DNA from: Halobacillus sp. A5
GTDB lineage: Bacteria; Bacillota; Bacilli; Bacillales; Halobacillaceae
Reading direction: 5' to 3'
NCBI RefSeq assembly: GCF_024189315.1
Contig: NZ_JAIZEO010000005.1
Location: 124,001 to 188,000, forward strand
DNA length: 64,000 bases
Every line of letters starts with the position of its first letter. The stretch's first letter is position 1. The notes under the pieces are model-generated. The model was not told where the DNA came from, ran no database searches, and saw nothing but the letters and a program-made list of their open reading frames with translations. The position numbers were made by a program, and so were the translations under genes. This document shows, piece by piece, positions 8,639 to 18,264 of the stretch.

Positions 8639-10063
8639 TTACGCGTTTAGCTGCTGAGACTGAGGCTGCAATCCTAAGAACTGTTCAGCATTTTCATAGG
8701 AAATCCCTCGAATTATTGGTTCAAGCAGCTCATCATCATTTGGAACTTCGCCATTGTTCACCCAGGTCGCCAGTAACTCACACAATATTCTTCTAAAGTA
8801 CTCATGGCGCGTATACGACAGAAAGCTGCGTGAATCTGTCAGCATGCCGATAAACTGACTGAGCAGCCCCATATCAGCAAGCGTTTTCATTTGTGAAAGC
8901 ATACCTTCCTTCGTATCGTTAAACCACCAGGCTGTACCGAACTGCATTTTCCCTGGCACTCCGCCTTCCTGGAAGCTGCCTGCAATGGTAGCAAGCACTG
9001 GATTGTCTTTAGGATTTAAAGAATACAGCACCGTTTTCGGCAGAGCATCCTCTCGCTCAAGTGCATCCAGCAACTTACAAAGCGGCTTGGCAATCTGTCC
9101 GTCATTCATACTGTCATAACCTGTATCAGGCCCTAATCTATGAAACATCTTTGTATTGTTGTTACGCTGGGCACTAATGTGATACTGCATCACCCAGCCG
9201 AGTTCAGCGTATGCGTTTCCTAAGAAGGTAAGCGTAAACGACTTATACTTTGCTTCCTCCACCTTGCTGACTTTCTCGCCTTTCTTCGCCTTTTTAAAGA
9301 TCTTCGAAACTTCCTCCATCGTTGCTTCTTCATAAACAACTTCATCTAGGGCGTGATCAGACACTCTTCCTCCGACTTCATGGAAATAACGGGCACGAGC
9401 TTCAAGGGCAGCCAGGAAATCCTCGTAGCTGTTAATCGAAACCCCTGAGGCCTGTTCCAGCTTCTCGACCCAGCTCAGGTAACCCTCACGGTTAATCTCA
9501 AGCCCTTTATCCGGACGATAGCTTGGTAAAACGGTCGTTTCAAACTCACTATTCTTAAGCTGCTTATGGTATTGCAGCGTATCCACAGGGTCATCCGTCG
9601 TACAAATCACTTTCACATTTGAGGCTTTAATTAAGTCCCGTACACCGAAATCTTCTTTATTTAACTGCTCGTTAACCCGCTTCCAAATCTCCGGAGCTGA
9701 ATCTTCGTTTAACGCATTGTAAATATTAAAATATCGCTGGAGCTCAAGGTGTGTCCACGTATACACTGGATTTCCAATTGACTTAGGCACGGTACGAGCC
9801 CAGGCAAGAAATTTATCATAAGGATCGGCATCCCCTGTAATTAAGTTCTCATCCATGCCATTCGCCCGCATCAAACGCCACTTGTAGTGGTCCCCGTCCA
9901 GCCAAATGTCTGTTATGGTTTTATACGCCTTGTTTTCATAAATTTCTTTCGGACTTAAGTGACAGTGATAATCGATAATCGGCATGTCCTTGGCATAATT
10001 GTTATACAATCGTTCAGCTGTTTCACTGTTTAGCAAGAACGTTTCATCCATAAAATTCTTCAT
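8639..10063 (-). CDS. uxaC: Uronate isomerase
   Basis: This amidohydrolase-fold isomerase (474 aa) converts D-galacturonate to D-tagaturonate, and glucuronate to fructuronate. The metal motif DYHCHL is at residues 31-36, with the usual family segments YTWTHLELQRYF, VICTTDDP and GWVMQYHISAQRNNN. Length is full. Together with uxaB, uxaA, kdgK and kdgA it completes the isomerase pathway for galacturonate. No uronate transporter gene is present in the window. Confidence 0.94.
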   Translation of the reverse strand: MKNFMDETFLLNSETAERLYNNYAKDMPIIDYHCHLSPKEIYENKAYKTITDIWLDGDHYKWRLMRANGMDENLITGDADPYDKFLAWARTVPKSIGNPVYTWTHLELQRYFNIYNALNEDSAPEIWKRVNEQLNKEDFGVRDLIKASNVKVICTTDDPVDTLQYHKQLKNSEFETTVLPSYRPDKGLEINREGYLSWVEKLEQASGVSINSYEDFLAALEARARYFHEVGGRVSDHALDEVVYEEATMEEVSKIFKKAKKGEKVSKVEEAKYKSFTLTFLGNAYAELGWVMQYHISAQRNNNTKMFHRLGPDTGYDSMNDGQIAKPLCKLLDALEREDALPKTVLYSLNPKDNPVLATIAGSFQEGGVPGKMQFGTAWWFNDTKEGMLSQMKTLADMGLLSQFIGMLTDSRSFLSYTRHEYFRRILCELLATWVNNGEVPNDDELLEPIIRGISYENAEQFLGLQPQSQQLNA

Positions 10064-10078
10064 TGTATCCCTTCCTTT

Positions 10079-11590
10079 TCACTTATGATTTTCTATAGGC
10101 GCTGCCGTTTGCAGCAATAGCTCAGCTGCTCCCTTTGCCCCGTTTAGGTCAATACTTTCAAAGTAGTAAAACACATCTTCCGTAAGATGCGACAGGTCCT
10201 GTTCCCACAGGCTTTGATTACTTAACAAATCAGCAATATCGTCTTTCGTCTGCTGTTTGTATTTCCAGAAATCAATGAATGTCTGCAGCACAACTTCATC
10301 ATCGCGAACTTTATATTGTCTGCCTTTCTGAAGTCCCATAAAGTGACCGTCATGAATCGTATAAGGCTTGTAGTAATGAAATAAAGCTGCTAGAGAATAG
10401 CTGATCGCCGCAGGGACATATTCCTGTTGTTTTAATAAAGGGAACACACGGCTTTTTAATTTCTGGACCGCATTTAATCCTAAATCTGCCAGTTGATGCT
10501 TCACAAACGGATTCTGAAAACGTTCAATGACGGATTCAGCAAATGCCTCTTTTTCCTGGGAATCAAAGGAAAGATGAGGCAGAATATCCTCGAAAACAAC
10601 CCGGCGGACATATGAAGAAATCGTCTGATCCTCCATCACTTCCCTTACCGTATTGAGTCCTGATAAGAATCCAGCACTGAAAAGCAGGGTATGAGGAGCA
10701 TTCAATAAGCTGACTTTCAGGTCACGGTACGGTTTCACCTTATCCCATTTCACATTGAGACCGGCTTTTTGAAAAGGGAGTTTCTCCTCCAGTGAAGGAT
10801 CGGCTTCAATGACGAAAAGGTGAAAAGGCTCTCCTACCGCCATCAGCGTATCCTCATATCCTAATCTGCTCTCCCACTCTTTCACCGTGTCCTTTGGATA
10901 GCCGGGGACAATACGGTCGACCAGCGTGTTACAAAAAGTGTTGCGGTTCTCCACCCATTCTGTGAAAGCTTCCGGAAGCTCCCATTCTTCTGCCAGACGA
11001 AGCACAATCGATTTAAGAAGATTTCCGTTCTCCTCCACCAATTCACAAGGGATTATCGTGAATCCCGTCCCTCCATTTGTGTAAGTATAGCGACGATACA
11101 ATAAAGCCGTTAATTTCCCTGGAAAAGAGAGGGGTGATTCCTTCTCAGGATAAGGCTCTTCCTTATAAGCCAGCCCGGCTTCTGTTGTATTGGAAAAAAT
11201 AAATTCAATGGAATCAGACTCAGCTAACTTCAACAGCCCCTCCCAGTCGTCATAAGGGTTAATACTTCTGGAAATTGTAGAATTCACTTCAATCTCCTGC
11301 TTCTCTTCACCATCTTCAATTCCTTGAAGAATCGTAGTAAAGAGCCCGTCCTGTTTGTTCAGCTTAGGAACGACTTTACCATGAGGCGTAGGCTGAATCG
11401 CCACCGCTCTTCCGTTGAACAGCTGCTGCTTGTTCATCTGCTGCAGCATCCAGTTCATATAAGCTCTTAGAAAATTTCCTTCTCCGAATTGAATAACTTT
11501 TTCAGGAAGCTCTTTCTGTAGTAAGGATTTATCAGTATTGGTTGTCAATTTTCGTGCAGTTACTTTATTTAATGAAGGCATGAAAATCAT
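10079..11590 (-). CDS. uxaB: Tagaturonate reductase
   Basis: This NAD-dependent mannitol dehydrogenase-family enzyme (about 503 aa) reduces D-tagaturonate to D-altronate. The N-terminal Rossmann segment VIQFGEGNFLRAYMNWM and the C-terminal all-helical domain are intact. An upstream TTG (11608) opens the frame, but the ribosome binding site AAGGAGTG lies inside those codons. The true start is therefore ATG at 11590 or ATG at 11581. This is the promoter-proximal gene of the uxaB-C-A-kdgA-kdgK operon. A promoter and two palindromic operators lie just upstream. Confidence 0.92.
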   Translation of the reverse strand: MIFMPSLNKVTARKLTTNTDKSLLQKELPEKVIQFGEGNFLRAYMNWMLQQMNKQQLFNGRAVAIQPTPHGKVVPKLNKQDGLFTTILQGIEDGEEKQEIEVNSTISRSINPYDDWEGLLKLAESDSIEFIFSNTTEAGLAYKEEPYPEKESPLSFPGKLTALLYRRYTYTNGGTGFTIIPCELVEENGNLLKSIVLRLAEEWELPEAFTEWVENRNTFCNTLVDRIVPGYPKDTVKEWESRLGYEDTLMAVGEPFHLFVIEADPSLEEKLPFQKAGLNVKWDKVKPYRDLKVSLLNAPHTLLFSAGFLSGLNTVREVMEDQTISSYVRRVVFEDILPHLSFDSQEKEAFAESVIERFQNPFVKHQLADLGLNAVQKLKSRVFPLLKQQEYVPAAISYSLAALFHYYKPYTIHDGHFMGLQKGRQYKVRDDEVVLQTFIDFWKYKQQTKDDIADLLSNQSLWEQDLSHLTEDVFYYFESIDLNGAKGAAELLLQTAAPIENHK

Positions 11591-11607
11591 CACACTCCTT
11601 ATAAACA

Positions 11608-11631
11608 AAAAATAACAACGTTGTTATTTTT
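11608..11631. promoter_or_regulatory. Operator palindrome 2 (uxaB leader)
   Basis: A perfect 24-bp palindrome contains the core TAACAACGTTGTTA. It sits just upstream of the uxaB ribosome binding site. Its form, an even palindrome with central CG, is typical of LacI-family operators such as those of the ExuR/KdgR type. It is the second copy of the same core found at 11669-11682. Confidence 0.75.
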
Positions 11632-11668
11632 AATCAAAAAAATAGTTACAGGGGGAAAGAAGGAAATG

Positions 11669-11682
11669 TAACAACGTTGTTA
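11669..11682. promoter_or_regulatory. Operator palindrome 1 (uxaB promoter)
   Basis: The 14-bp palindrome TAACAACGTTGTTA is identical in its core to 11608-11631, with centres 56 bp apart. It lies just downstream of the -10 element, where a bound repressor would block transcription. No LacI-family gene encoding the cognate repressor is in the window. Confidence 0.75.
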
Positions 11683-11688
11683 TTTATA

Positions 11689-11717
11689 AGTTTATGTAGT
11701 TCAACCCAAAATGTCAA
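11689..11717 (-). promoter_or_regulatory. Promoter of the uxaB operon
   Basis: On the minus strand TTGACA (11712-11717) and TAAACT (11689-11694) are separated by 17 bp. The consensus -35 and the location directly before the two operators make this the likely sigma-A promoter of the uronate operon. Confidence 0.7.
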
Positions 11718-11751
11718 TGGTAAATCTTTATTTATATCAGAAAATTCAAAA

Positions 11752-11786
11752 TAAAAATCACCTTTTCCTATAGAAAGGTGATTTCT
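11752..11786 (-). terminator. Terminator downstream of ypjP-like gene
   Basis: On the minus strand AAATCACCTTTC pairs with AAAGGTGATTT, followed by TTTTATTTT. It isolates the ypjP-like gene from the uxaB promoter. Confidence 0.8.
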
Positions 11787-11787
11787 G

Positions 11788-12378
11788 CTAAGACATCCAT
11801 TTAGGCGGTGTATTTTTATCCCAATAAATTTCACCAAGCGGGTGATGCTCCTCAAACTGATCTTCACTTAAATGATAATGAAAATTGAACCAGTATCCAT
11901 CGCCCGGGCGATTGTCACGTCTGACATCAAATCTTGCAACTTCTTCCTTTGTGCGTGCATCAATAATGGTAAATACCTTTTCCCCATAACCCGATGTCAC
12001 CTGCTCGGTAATCTCATAATAGGAAACTTCCTCAGTTCCTGAATCACTAACAATATCGTCTATAACCTCTTCCATCTTTGGAAGAATATCATGTTCAAAG
12101 TCAGCTTCAACTTTATCAATAATTCTCGGCCCCATTTTAGAAATCATCCGGTCTTTAGCCTGTGCTGTCAAACTATGTATATAATCTTCGGATGAAAGCC
12201 CCTCAGGTTCCCCGGGTTCTGCTGCTTCTTCATCTGCAAAATTCAAGCCGGTATCTTCTTTAGAAGAAACCTCTTTCTTCTCCGAAGCATCCATCTCTAT
12301 ATCTGTAGGCGGGATGTACATGCCCAGCGTCATGATCGCGACGAATACAACAAATATCTTTCTAAACCATAGTTTCAT
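11788..12378 (-). CDS. ypjP: YpjP-like protein
   Basis: This 196-aa protein has an N-terminal hydrophobic signal/anchor (residues 1-24, FRKIFVVFVAIMTLGMYIPP). An acidic linker follows, then a conserved domain with YYEITEQVTSGYGEK, RDNRPGDGYWFNFHYH and GEIYWDKNTPPKW. These features match my recollection of Bacillus subtilis YpjP, whose function is unknown. It is a single-gene unit bounded by terminators on both sides. It is probably exported or membrane-anchored. Confidence 0.7.
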   Translation of the reverse strand: MKLWFRKIFVVFVAIMTLGMYIPPTDIEMDASEKKEVSSKEDTGLNFADEEAAEPGEPEGLSSEDYIHSLTAQAKDRMISKMGPRIIDKVEADFEHDILPKMEEVIDDIVSDSGTEEVSYYEITEQVTSGYGEKVFTIIDARTKEEVARFDVRRDNRPGDGYWFNFHYHLSEDQFEEHHPLGEIYWDKNTPPKWMS

Positions 12379-12530
12379 AGAATAAGACTCCCTTACAACT
12401 GCTCTATTTAAATTCTACCACTTTTTTGGAAGATGTCTATACGGAACAAGACCCAGTTGGAAATGCTTACAAAATAGTCCTCCTCGCAGAAAATCATTGT
12501 TTTAAAACTCTATAAGGATTGAACTTAAAA

Positions 12531-12567
12531 ATGATACTTGTTGACGATCTCAGTCAACAAGTATCAT
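12531..12567 (-). terminator. Terminator of the arabinose operon
   Basis: A perfect 15-bp stem (ATGATACTTGTTGAC and its complement) with a 7-nt loop is followed on the minus strand by TTTTTAA. It lies 51 bp past the transporter stop codon. Confidence 0.88.
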
Positions 12568-12617
12568 TTAATTCGAGCTTTCCATCTTCTTTAGTTAATT
12601 TCTTCGAATTATAAACC

Positions 12618-14024
12618 TTACAGTCCTATTTCAGCCCTCTTTCCATTAACTTGTCTATCTTCCCCAATTTGTTCAATTTCCTCTAAACTACGACCGCGAG
12701 TTTCAGGAACACATGTCCGAATAAATAATACGCCAAGTAAACAAATAACACCGAAGATTGCAAAAACGGCTTCTTGAGCCATTGATGCAGTCATGATTGG
12801 AAATAGTAATCCAACCAAGAAAGAACCAATCCAGTTAAATGATGAAGCTAATCCCGACGCGCTCCCTCGAATGACCAGCGGGAAAATTTCTCCAACGATC
12901 ACCCAGGTTAAAGGAGCCCACGTAAATGAATAAAGGGCTACATAGATACTTAAAAACACAACCACCATCATAGGACTGGCATTAGGAAGGAGTAAATTCA
13001 ATACTGCCGGAAAAATAAAGGACAGCCCCATAATCGTTCCACCAACTGTTAGTAAGGTACGACGATTAAACTTATCAGCAATCACTAGGAAGAGTAAGGA
13101 ACCAAGTACAAGAATTACTCCTTGAATAATCGGCCACATTAACGCTGAACTAGCTTCATTCCCTGTTGCATTTTCTACAATCAATGGAATGTAATAAAAG
13201 ATTGCATTTGCACCCTGGAATTGTTGAAAAGCAGCAACGCCTAGACCGGCAATGACTAAATAACGGTATTTATTGCTTAAAAGTGTACCCCATGACACTT
13301 TTTGGTTATGCTTTTGTTCTTCACGGGCAGTTTTTTGAATTTGTACAATTTCAGAATCAATTTCTTTCTTATTAGAGCGAAGATAGCCCAACACTTTACG
13401 GGCTTCATCGAGTTTATTGTTCTTGATTAAGAAACGGGGTGATTCAGGTAACCTCAACATACCAAAGTATAAGATCAAAGCAGGTACGGCAGCCATACCA
13501 AGCATCATCCGCCATGCCATTGTTACCGGCAGATCTTTCAATAAATAATCAACAATATATGAAAGTAACATTCCAGAAACAATCATGGTTTGATTAATTC
13601 CTGACAATCGTCCCCGTAAACGGGCTGGTGCCATTTCTGACATATAGGCTGGTACCAATGCAGAAGCAGCCCCAACGGCCAATCCTAATAAAACACGTGC
13701 AACAACTAAAAAAATTATCCCATTATGAGGAGCTATCCCTGACAAAATAGACCCAACAACAAAAATAACAGCAGATATTAAAATCATCTTGCGTCGTCCT
13801 AAACGGTCAGAAAGCTTTCCGGCCAGGAAACCTCCAAAAATTGCTCCCAACATCACTGAAGAGGTAATCCAGCCAATGGCACCCGCGCTGTTTTCAAGGT
13901 TCCAGTCATTTTGCAAAAAGGGTAAAGCACCTGTCATAACGCCGATATCATAACCGAAGAGAATGCCTGCGAAAGCACCGAAAAAATATATGAAGCGACT
14001 TGAAACTTTCTTCTCATTAAGCAA
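12618..14024 (-). CDS. Sugar:H+ symporter (MFS), probable arabinose uptake
   Basis: This 468-aa major facilitator of the sugar porter family has 12 membrane helices. Seen: FGYDIGVMTGALPF in TM1, the RLGRRK loop after TM2, PESPRFL after TM6, QQFQGANAIFYY in TM7 and the C-terminal PETRGRSLEEIE signature. Translation starts at TTG with AGGAGG 8 nt upstream. It is the last gene of the araB-D-A cluster, so L-arabinose is the likely substrate (an AraE/XylE-type role by context). Xylose or galactose transport cannot be excluded. A cre-like site lies in the 207-bp gap before it, so it may also have its own control. Confidence 0.82.
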   Translation of the reverse strand: MLNEKKVSSRFIYFFGAFAGILFGYDIGVMTGALPFLQNDWNLENSAGAIGWITSSVMLGAIFGGFLAGKLSDRLGRRKMILISAVIFVVGSILSGIAPHNGIIFLVVARVLLGLAVGAASALVPAYMSEMAPARLRGRLSGINQTMIVSGMLLSYIVDYLLKDLPVTMAWRMMLGMAAVPALILYFGMLRLPESPRFLIKNNKLDEARKVLGYLRSNKKEIDSEIVQIQKTAREEQKHNQKVSWGTLLSNKYRYLVIAGLGVAAFQQFQGANAIFYYIPLIVENATGNEASSALMWPIIQGVILVLGSLLFLVIADKFNRRTLLTVGGTIMGLSFIFPAVLNLLLPNASPMMVVVFLSIYVALYSFTWAPLTWVIVGEIFPLVIRGSASGLASSFNWIGSFLVGLLFPIMTASMAQEAVFAIFGVICLLGVLFIRTCVPETRGRSLEEIEQIGEDRQVNGKRAEIGL

Positions 14025-14095
14025 TATGATTTCCTCCTCAACCCTTATAGTATTAATTATCCGTGCAAAAACTAAATCATAGATTCACATCTAGT

Positions 14096-14111
14096 TATAA
14101 AGCGTTTTCAA
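14096..14111. promoter_or_regulatory. cre-like site upstream of the sugar transporter
   Basis: TATAAAGCGTTTTCAA matches the CcpA cre consensus WTGNAAVCGNWWNCAW at 14 of 16 positions. It lies between araA and the transporter gene, which fits carbon catabolite repression of sugar uptake. Confidence 0.5.
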
Positions 14112-14231
14112 TTCTCCTGAAAAAAATAAGACCTATATGTTTTCCGATCGATTTCATTTCGATATATGAATTCTTTGATTGCTTCTTCACCTCCAGGGAA
14201 GGTGCAGCACCCCCCTTGAAGGTTAGAAGTT

Positions 14232-15656
14232 TTACTTGATTGTTACGTACTCCAGGTCAACCATTTTTGCATAAGCAATAATTTGATCTGTTGTCAGATT
14301 TAATGAAACCACTGTATGATGGCCGCCCCCATTTTCTATCCAGGCTTTCACCCCGTCCTGGAAATTGGGCTTAACGTCCCAGAGCACGCGGGCTACCGGA
14401 AGCTTTGGAGCTTCAACAGTGGGCTCAAATGCAGAAACCTCGTTGATTAATAGTTTGTAATGAGTACCAAAATCGGCCATTGAAACAACGACGCCGTCAC
14501 CTGCTTTGCCGTCAAAGACTAAACGAGCTGGATCTTCTTTATCACCGATACCTAGAGGAGATACGATGATTTTTGGTTTGCTCCTTGCAAGCGTTGGATC
14601 CACTTCAAGCATATGGGATTGAAGAATGGATTCTTGACCAGCTGCTAACTCATAAGTGTAATCCTCCATAAAGCCGGTGGATTGGTTATGGCTCATCACT
14701 TTTAGTAAACGATCGAGCGCTGCCGTCTTCCAGTCTCCTTCAGCAGCAAATCCATATCCCTGCGCCATTAAACGTTGAACGGCAAGGCCGGGAAGCTGTT
14801 TCATCCCATGTAAATCTTCAAAGTTAGTGGTGAATGCGTTGTAACCGCCTTCATTAAGGAAACGTTTAATCGCAATTTCATAGCTTGCCTGGACTTTTAC
14901 ACTTGCTTCCCAGTCTTCTTGACTATACGTTCCATAATCAAACTCATAAAGTTCTGCATATTCGTCGAATAGGGCATCAACTTCCTCGTCTTTAACCGCA
15001 TCCACGTATTGAACAAGATCGCCGATGCCGTAGTAGTCAACGGTCCATCCAAATTGGATCTGCGCTTCCACTTTGTCCCCTTCAGTGACTCCCACGTGAC
15101 GCATGTTGTCACCGAAGCGAGCAACTTTAATGTTAAAGCTCTCGTTAAAAGCAACGGCTGCGTCCATCCACTCAGCAATTTGCTTTTGGACTTCCGGACG
15201 TTCCCAATACCCGACGACAACTTTATTATTTTTATTCAAACGGGCATTGATAAACCCATATTCACGATCACCATGAGCAGATTGGTTCAGGTTCATGAAA
15301 TCCATATCTATCGTTTCCCATGGAATACTTTCGTTAAATTGGGTGGCTAGATGGAGCAGTGGTTTTTGTAATAGTTTTGTACCGCGAATCCACATTTTCG
15401 CAGGGGAGAAGGTATGCATCCACGTAATAACACCCGCCACCTCGTCACGATAATTGACTGCCTTCATTACATTTGTAATCTTATCTGCACTCACAGCTAA
15501 ATCCTGCAATACAACAGGGTAAGGTAAAACACCGCTTTCATTTAAAGCATCTGTCATTGTTTGCGCGTGTGCTTTAACTTCTGCTAATGCTTCTTCCCCA
15601 TAAAGATGCTGTGATCCTACGACAAGCCAAAATTCTTTGTTTTCTATTGCTGACAT
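14232..15656 (-). CDS. araA: L-arabinose isomerase
   Basis: This enzyme (474 aa) interconverts L-arabinose and L-ribulose in the cytoplasm and needs Mn2+. Seen: the N-terminal FWLVVGSQHLYGEEAL, the sugar-binding HTFSPAKMWIRG, NFEDLHGMKQLPGLAVQRLM with a catalytic Glu, and the C-terminal GGGHHTVVSL with metal-binding His. Length matches the family. It lies downstream of araD in the same transcription unit. Confidence 0.96.
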   Translation of the reverse strand: MSAIENKEFWLVVGSQHLYGEEALAEVKAHAQTMTDALNESGVLPYPVVLQDLAVSADKITNVMKAVNYRDEVAGVITWMHTFSPAKMWIRGTKLLQKPLLHLATQFNESIPWETIDMDFMNLNQSAHGDREYGFINARLNKNNKVVVGYWERPEVQKQIAEWMDAAVAFNESFNIKVARFGDNMRHVGVTEGDKVEAQIQFGWTVDYYGIGDLVQYVDAVKDEEVDALFDEYAELYEFDYGTYSQEDWEASVKVQASYEIAIKRFLNEGGYNAFTTNFEDLHGMKQLPGLAVQRLMAQGYGFAAEGDWKTAALDRLLKVMSHNQSTGFMEDYTYELAAGQESILQSHMLEVDPTLARSKPKIIVSPLGIGDKEDPARLVFDGKAGDGVVVSMADFGTHYKLLINEVSAFEPTVEAPKLPVARVLWDVKPNFQDGVKAWIENGGGHHTVVSLNLTTDQIIAYAKMVDLEYVTIK

Positions 15657-15688
15657 AGTTATCCTCTATTCTTTATTTAAAATTTGGA

Positions 15689-16384
15689 CTACTTCTGCCC
15701 GTAATAGGCATTTTCTCCATGTTTTCGTAAATAGTGTTTATCTAAAATGCGCTGTGGCAGCTCTTGAGCAAAATGATTTAATTCGCGTGCAAATAAATTC
15801 ATCTTCGAAATTTCCTCCAGCACCACACTGTTTAGTACCGCTGAATTTACATCTTTCCCCCAGGTAAACGGTGCATGACCATGAAGTAAGACACCCGGAA
15901 CAGCTAAAACATCCAGGCCGCGTTCTTCAAAAGTTTCGATGATCACGTTGCCGGTTTCGGTTTCATAACTACGATCAATCTCTTCCTGTGTTAAAAATCG
16001 TGCACATGGGACGGAGCCATAGAATGTATCAGCATGAGTGGTTCCCATGGCTGGGACATCAAGCCCTGCTTGAGCCCAGATCGTCGCCCAGGTTGAGTGA
16101 GTGTGTGCGATACCGCCGATTTCTGGATAATGTTTATAAAGTACGGCATGGGTCGGGGTATCTGATGAAGGATTTAGTTCTCCTTCCACTACATTGCCTT
16201 TTAAATCGACTATCACCATATCACTGGCTTTCATAGTTTCATAATCGACACCACTTGGTTTAATCACGAATAGGCCGCTTTCACGATCAATCGCACTTGC
16301 GTTTCCCCACGTGTATTTCACCAGTCCCTGCTTAGGTAATTCTAAGTTCGCGTAAAACACTTCTTCTTTTAGTTGTTCTAACAC
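15689..16384 (-). CDS. araD: L-ribulose-5-phosphate 4-epimerase
   Basis: This class II aldolase-fold enzyme (231 aa) converts L-ribulose-5-P to D-xylulose-5-P. Seen: the GNASAID substrate loop, KPSGVDY, the zinc ligands HTHSTWAT (HxH) and VLLHGHAPFTWG, and a C-terminal YYGQK. It starts at GTG, one base after the araB stop. Its ribosome binding site (GGAGGGG) lies inside the end of araB, so the two genes are translationally coupled. Confidence 0.95.
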   Translation of the reverse strand: MLEQLKEEVFYANLELPKQGLVKYTWGNASAIDRESGLFVIKPSGVDYETMKASDMVIVDLKGNVVEGELNPSSDTPTHAVLYKHYPEIGGIAHTHSTWATIWAQAGLDVPAMGTTHADTFYGSVPCARFLTQEEIDRSYETETGNVIIETFEERGLDVLAVPGVLLHGHAPFTWGKDVNSAVLNSVVLEEISKMNLFARELNHFAQELPQRILDKHYLRKHGENAYYGQK

Positions 16385-16385
16385 G

Positions 16386-17993
16386 TCAACCCCTCCAGTT
16401 CTCCACTAGATTATCTACAGCGGTCCGCTCAATCACTAATCCTTCTTTGTATCGATTAATAAAAGTTTCAAACCCTTCCACATCAAATCGATCCGGGTGA
16501 ATTTCTTTTACCTCAACCTCGGAAAAAACTTTTCGATCAAGGAAATCTTCTAAACTCTCATCTTGACCTTTGTTCGTCATGTAAGAAGCTAAAACAGCCA
16601 TTCCCCAGGCCCCGCCTTCTCCTGCTGTTTCCATTACAGAAATCGGAGTATTCATCGCAGCTGCCACAATTTTCTGTCCGACTACAGGGGTGATAAATAA
16701 ACCACCATGCCCCAGGATGCTGTCCACAGATACATTTTCTTCCTTCATCAGAATATCCATCCCAATTTTCAAAGCACCAAAAGCCGTAAAAAGGTGGGTA
16801 CGCATAAAGTTGGCTAAGTTAAAGTTGCTCTCAGGCGAACGAACAAATAGTGGACGGCCTTCCTCTAATCCCGTAATATTCTCACCTGAGTAATAACCGT
16901 AGCTAAGTAATCCACCGCCATCCGGATCAGCCTTCAACGCTTGATTGAACATCACTGTGAATAATTCATTCGTGTCAACCTTTTGTCCCATCGCTTCATA
17001 AAATTCTCGGAATAATTCGATCCAGGCGTTGATATCACTTGAACAGTTATTCGCGTGAACCATTGCTACCGGACTACCGTTTGGTGTAGTTACCAAATCG
17101 ATTTCGGGATACACTTTTGAAAGTTTTTTCTCTAACACCGTCATGGCAAAAATTGAAGTCCCTACTGAAACGTTTCCTGTCCGTTTGCTCACACTGTTTG
17201 TAGCAACCATTCCTGTCCCTGCGTCCCCTTCGGGCGGACAGAACGGGATATCTGGTTGTAAATTTTCTGATCGATCCAGAATTTTTGCGCCGATATCCGT
17301 CAATTCACCGGCTCCCTCGCCCGACAGATAAACCTCAGGCAGAATATTTTCCAGCTTCCAGGAGTACCCTTTGTCCGCGATTAACGCATCAAACTGCTTA
17401 ACCATCGTTTCATTGTAGTTCTGTGTCGATTCATCAATTGGGAACATCCCCGAAGCATCTCCAATGCCAATGACTTTTTCCCCGGTAAGTAACCAGTGAA
17501 TAAATCCAGATAATGTAGTGATGTAATCAACACGTGGTAAATGCCTCTCTTCATCTAGAATCGCTTGATAGAGGTGGGCGATACTCCACCGTTCCGGAAT
17601 ATTGAATTTAAATGTATCGGTTAATTGACCTGCTGCAACACTGGTTGTTGCGTTCCGCCAGGTCCGAAATGGCACAAGCAGCTCTCCGGTGTTGTCAAAC
17701 GCCATATAACCATGCATCATCGCCGAGATTCCAATCGAACCGATTTTCCGAATAGTAATTCCGTAATTTTGTTCAACTTCTCGTTTCATTTCACTATAAG
17801 CGGTTTGCAATCCAGTGATTAAATCCAATAAGTTGTACGTCCAAATTCCGTTTTCCAACCGGTTTTCCCAACCATAACTACCCGATGCAATTGTTTTAAA
17901 ATTTTTATCGACCAACACTGTTTTAATACGTGTCGACCCTAATTCGATTCCGAGTGATGTCTCGCCTTTAGCAATTTTTTCTTTATTTTCCAA
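16386..17993 (-). CDS. araB: Ribulokinase (FGGY family, Lactobacillus-type AraB)
   Basis: This FGGY carbohydrate kinase (535 aa) presumably phosphorylates L-ribulose. The N-terminal [17 protein letters not shown] phosphate loop, [12 protein letters not shown], the [21 protein letters not shown]-binding segment and the C-terminal [15 protein letters not shown] are intact. The sequence does not resemble the classic B. subtilis AraB N-terminus. It matches my memory of the lactobacillus AraB subgroup. It starts at TTG, with AAAGGAG 6 nt upstream. As first gene of the ara operon it follows the promoter with two AraR boxes. The kinase fold is certain; the substrate is inferred from araD/araA. Confidence 0.88.
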   Translation of the reverse strand: MENKEKIAKGETSLGIELGSTRIKTVLVDKNFKTIASGSYGWENRLENGIWTYNLLDLITGLQTAYSEMKREVEQNYGITIRKIGSIGISAMMHGYMAFDNTGELLVPFRTWRNATTSVAAGQLTDTFKFNIPERWSIAHLYQAILDEERHLPRVDYITTLSGFIHWLLTGEKVIGIGDASGMFPIDESTQNYNETMVKQFDALIADKGYSWKLENILPEVYLSGEGAGELTDIGAKILDRSENLQPDIPFCPPEGDAGTGMVATNSVSKRTGNVSVGTSIFAMTVLEKKLSKVYPEIDLVTTPNGSPVAMVHANNCSSDINAWIELFREFYEAMGQKVDTNELFTVMFNQALKADPDGGGLLSYGYYSGENITGLEEGRPLFVRSPESNFNLANFMRTHLFTAFGALKIGMDILMKEENVSVDSILGHGGLFITPVVGQKIVAAAMNTPISVMETAGEGGAWGMAVLASYMTNKGQDESLEDFLDRKVFSEVEVKEIHPDRFDVEGFETFINRYKEGLVIERTAVDNLVENWRG

Positions 17994-18006
17994 GGTAATC
18001 TCCTTT

Positions 18007-18022
18007 CTGGCAGCGGTTTCAA
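18007..18022. promoter_or_regulatory. cre-like site in the araB leader
   Basis: CTGGCAGCGGTTTCAA matches the cre consensus at 14 of 16 positions. It sits between the ara promoter and the araB start, a position where CcpA acts as a roadblock. Confidence 0.5.
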
Positions 18023-18078
18023 TTTTTTAAATAGTAAAAAGACGCCTTCTGTATTTGGTTAAGGTTAATTACAAATTC

Positions 18079-18107
18079 AGTATAATTTCTGTACGTACAT
18101 ATGTCAA
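18079..18107 (-). promoter_or_regulatory. Promoter of the araBDA operon
   Basis: On the minus strand TTGACA (18102-18107), a 17-bp spacer and TATACT (18079-18084) form a near-consensus sigma-A promoter. The first AraR box fills the spacer. Confidence 0.85.
18087..18102. promoter_or_regulatory. AraR operator 1 (inside ara promoter)
   Basis: This box contains the perfect palindrome TGTACGTACA, resembling the AraR consensus ATTTGTACGTACAAAT. It lies between -35 and -10 of the araB promoter. Confidence 0.8.
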
Positions 18108-18117
18108 TAATTAAAAA

Positions 18118-18133
18118 ATATGTACTTACAAAT
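18118..18133. promoter_or_regulatory. AraR operator 2 (upstream of araB -35)
   Basis: ATATGTACTTACAAAT matches the AraR consensus at 14 of 16 positions. Its centre is 31 bp (about three helical turns) from operator 1, allowing cooperative binding on one DNA face. Confidence 0.8.
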
Positions 18134-18264
18134 ACACGCTATATTTCTCTTACTACTTCCATTACGGCAGTATAGAATTTTTAATTTATATTCTTTAAAA
18201 CAGCAAACACCAGCATTTGTTACAACAGAAGGCAACGTATAAATCTTTTTAAAAACATGATATA

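Noticed and set aside
11646-11867. 73-codon ORF overlapping the ypjP end and the uxaB promoter
   Set aside because: It covers terminator, promoter and operator; no ribosome binding site.
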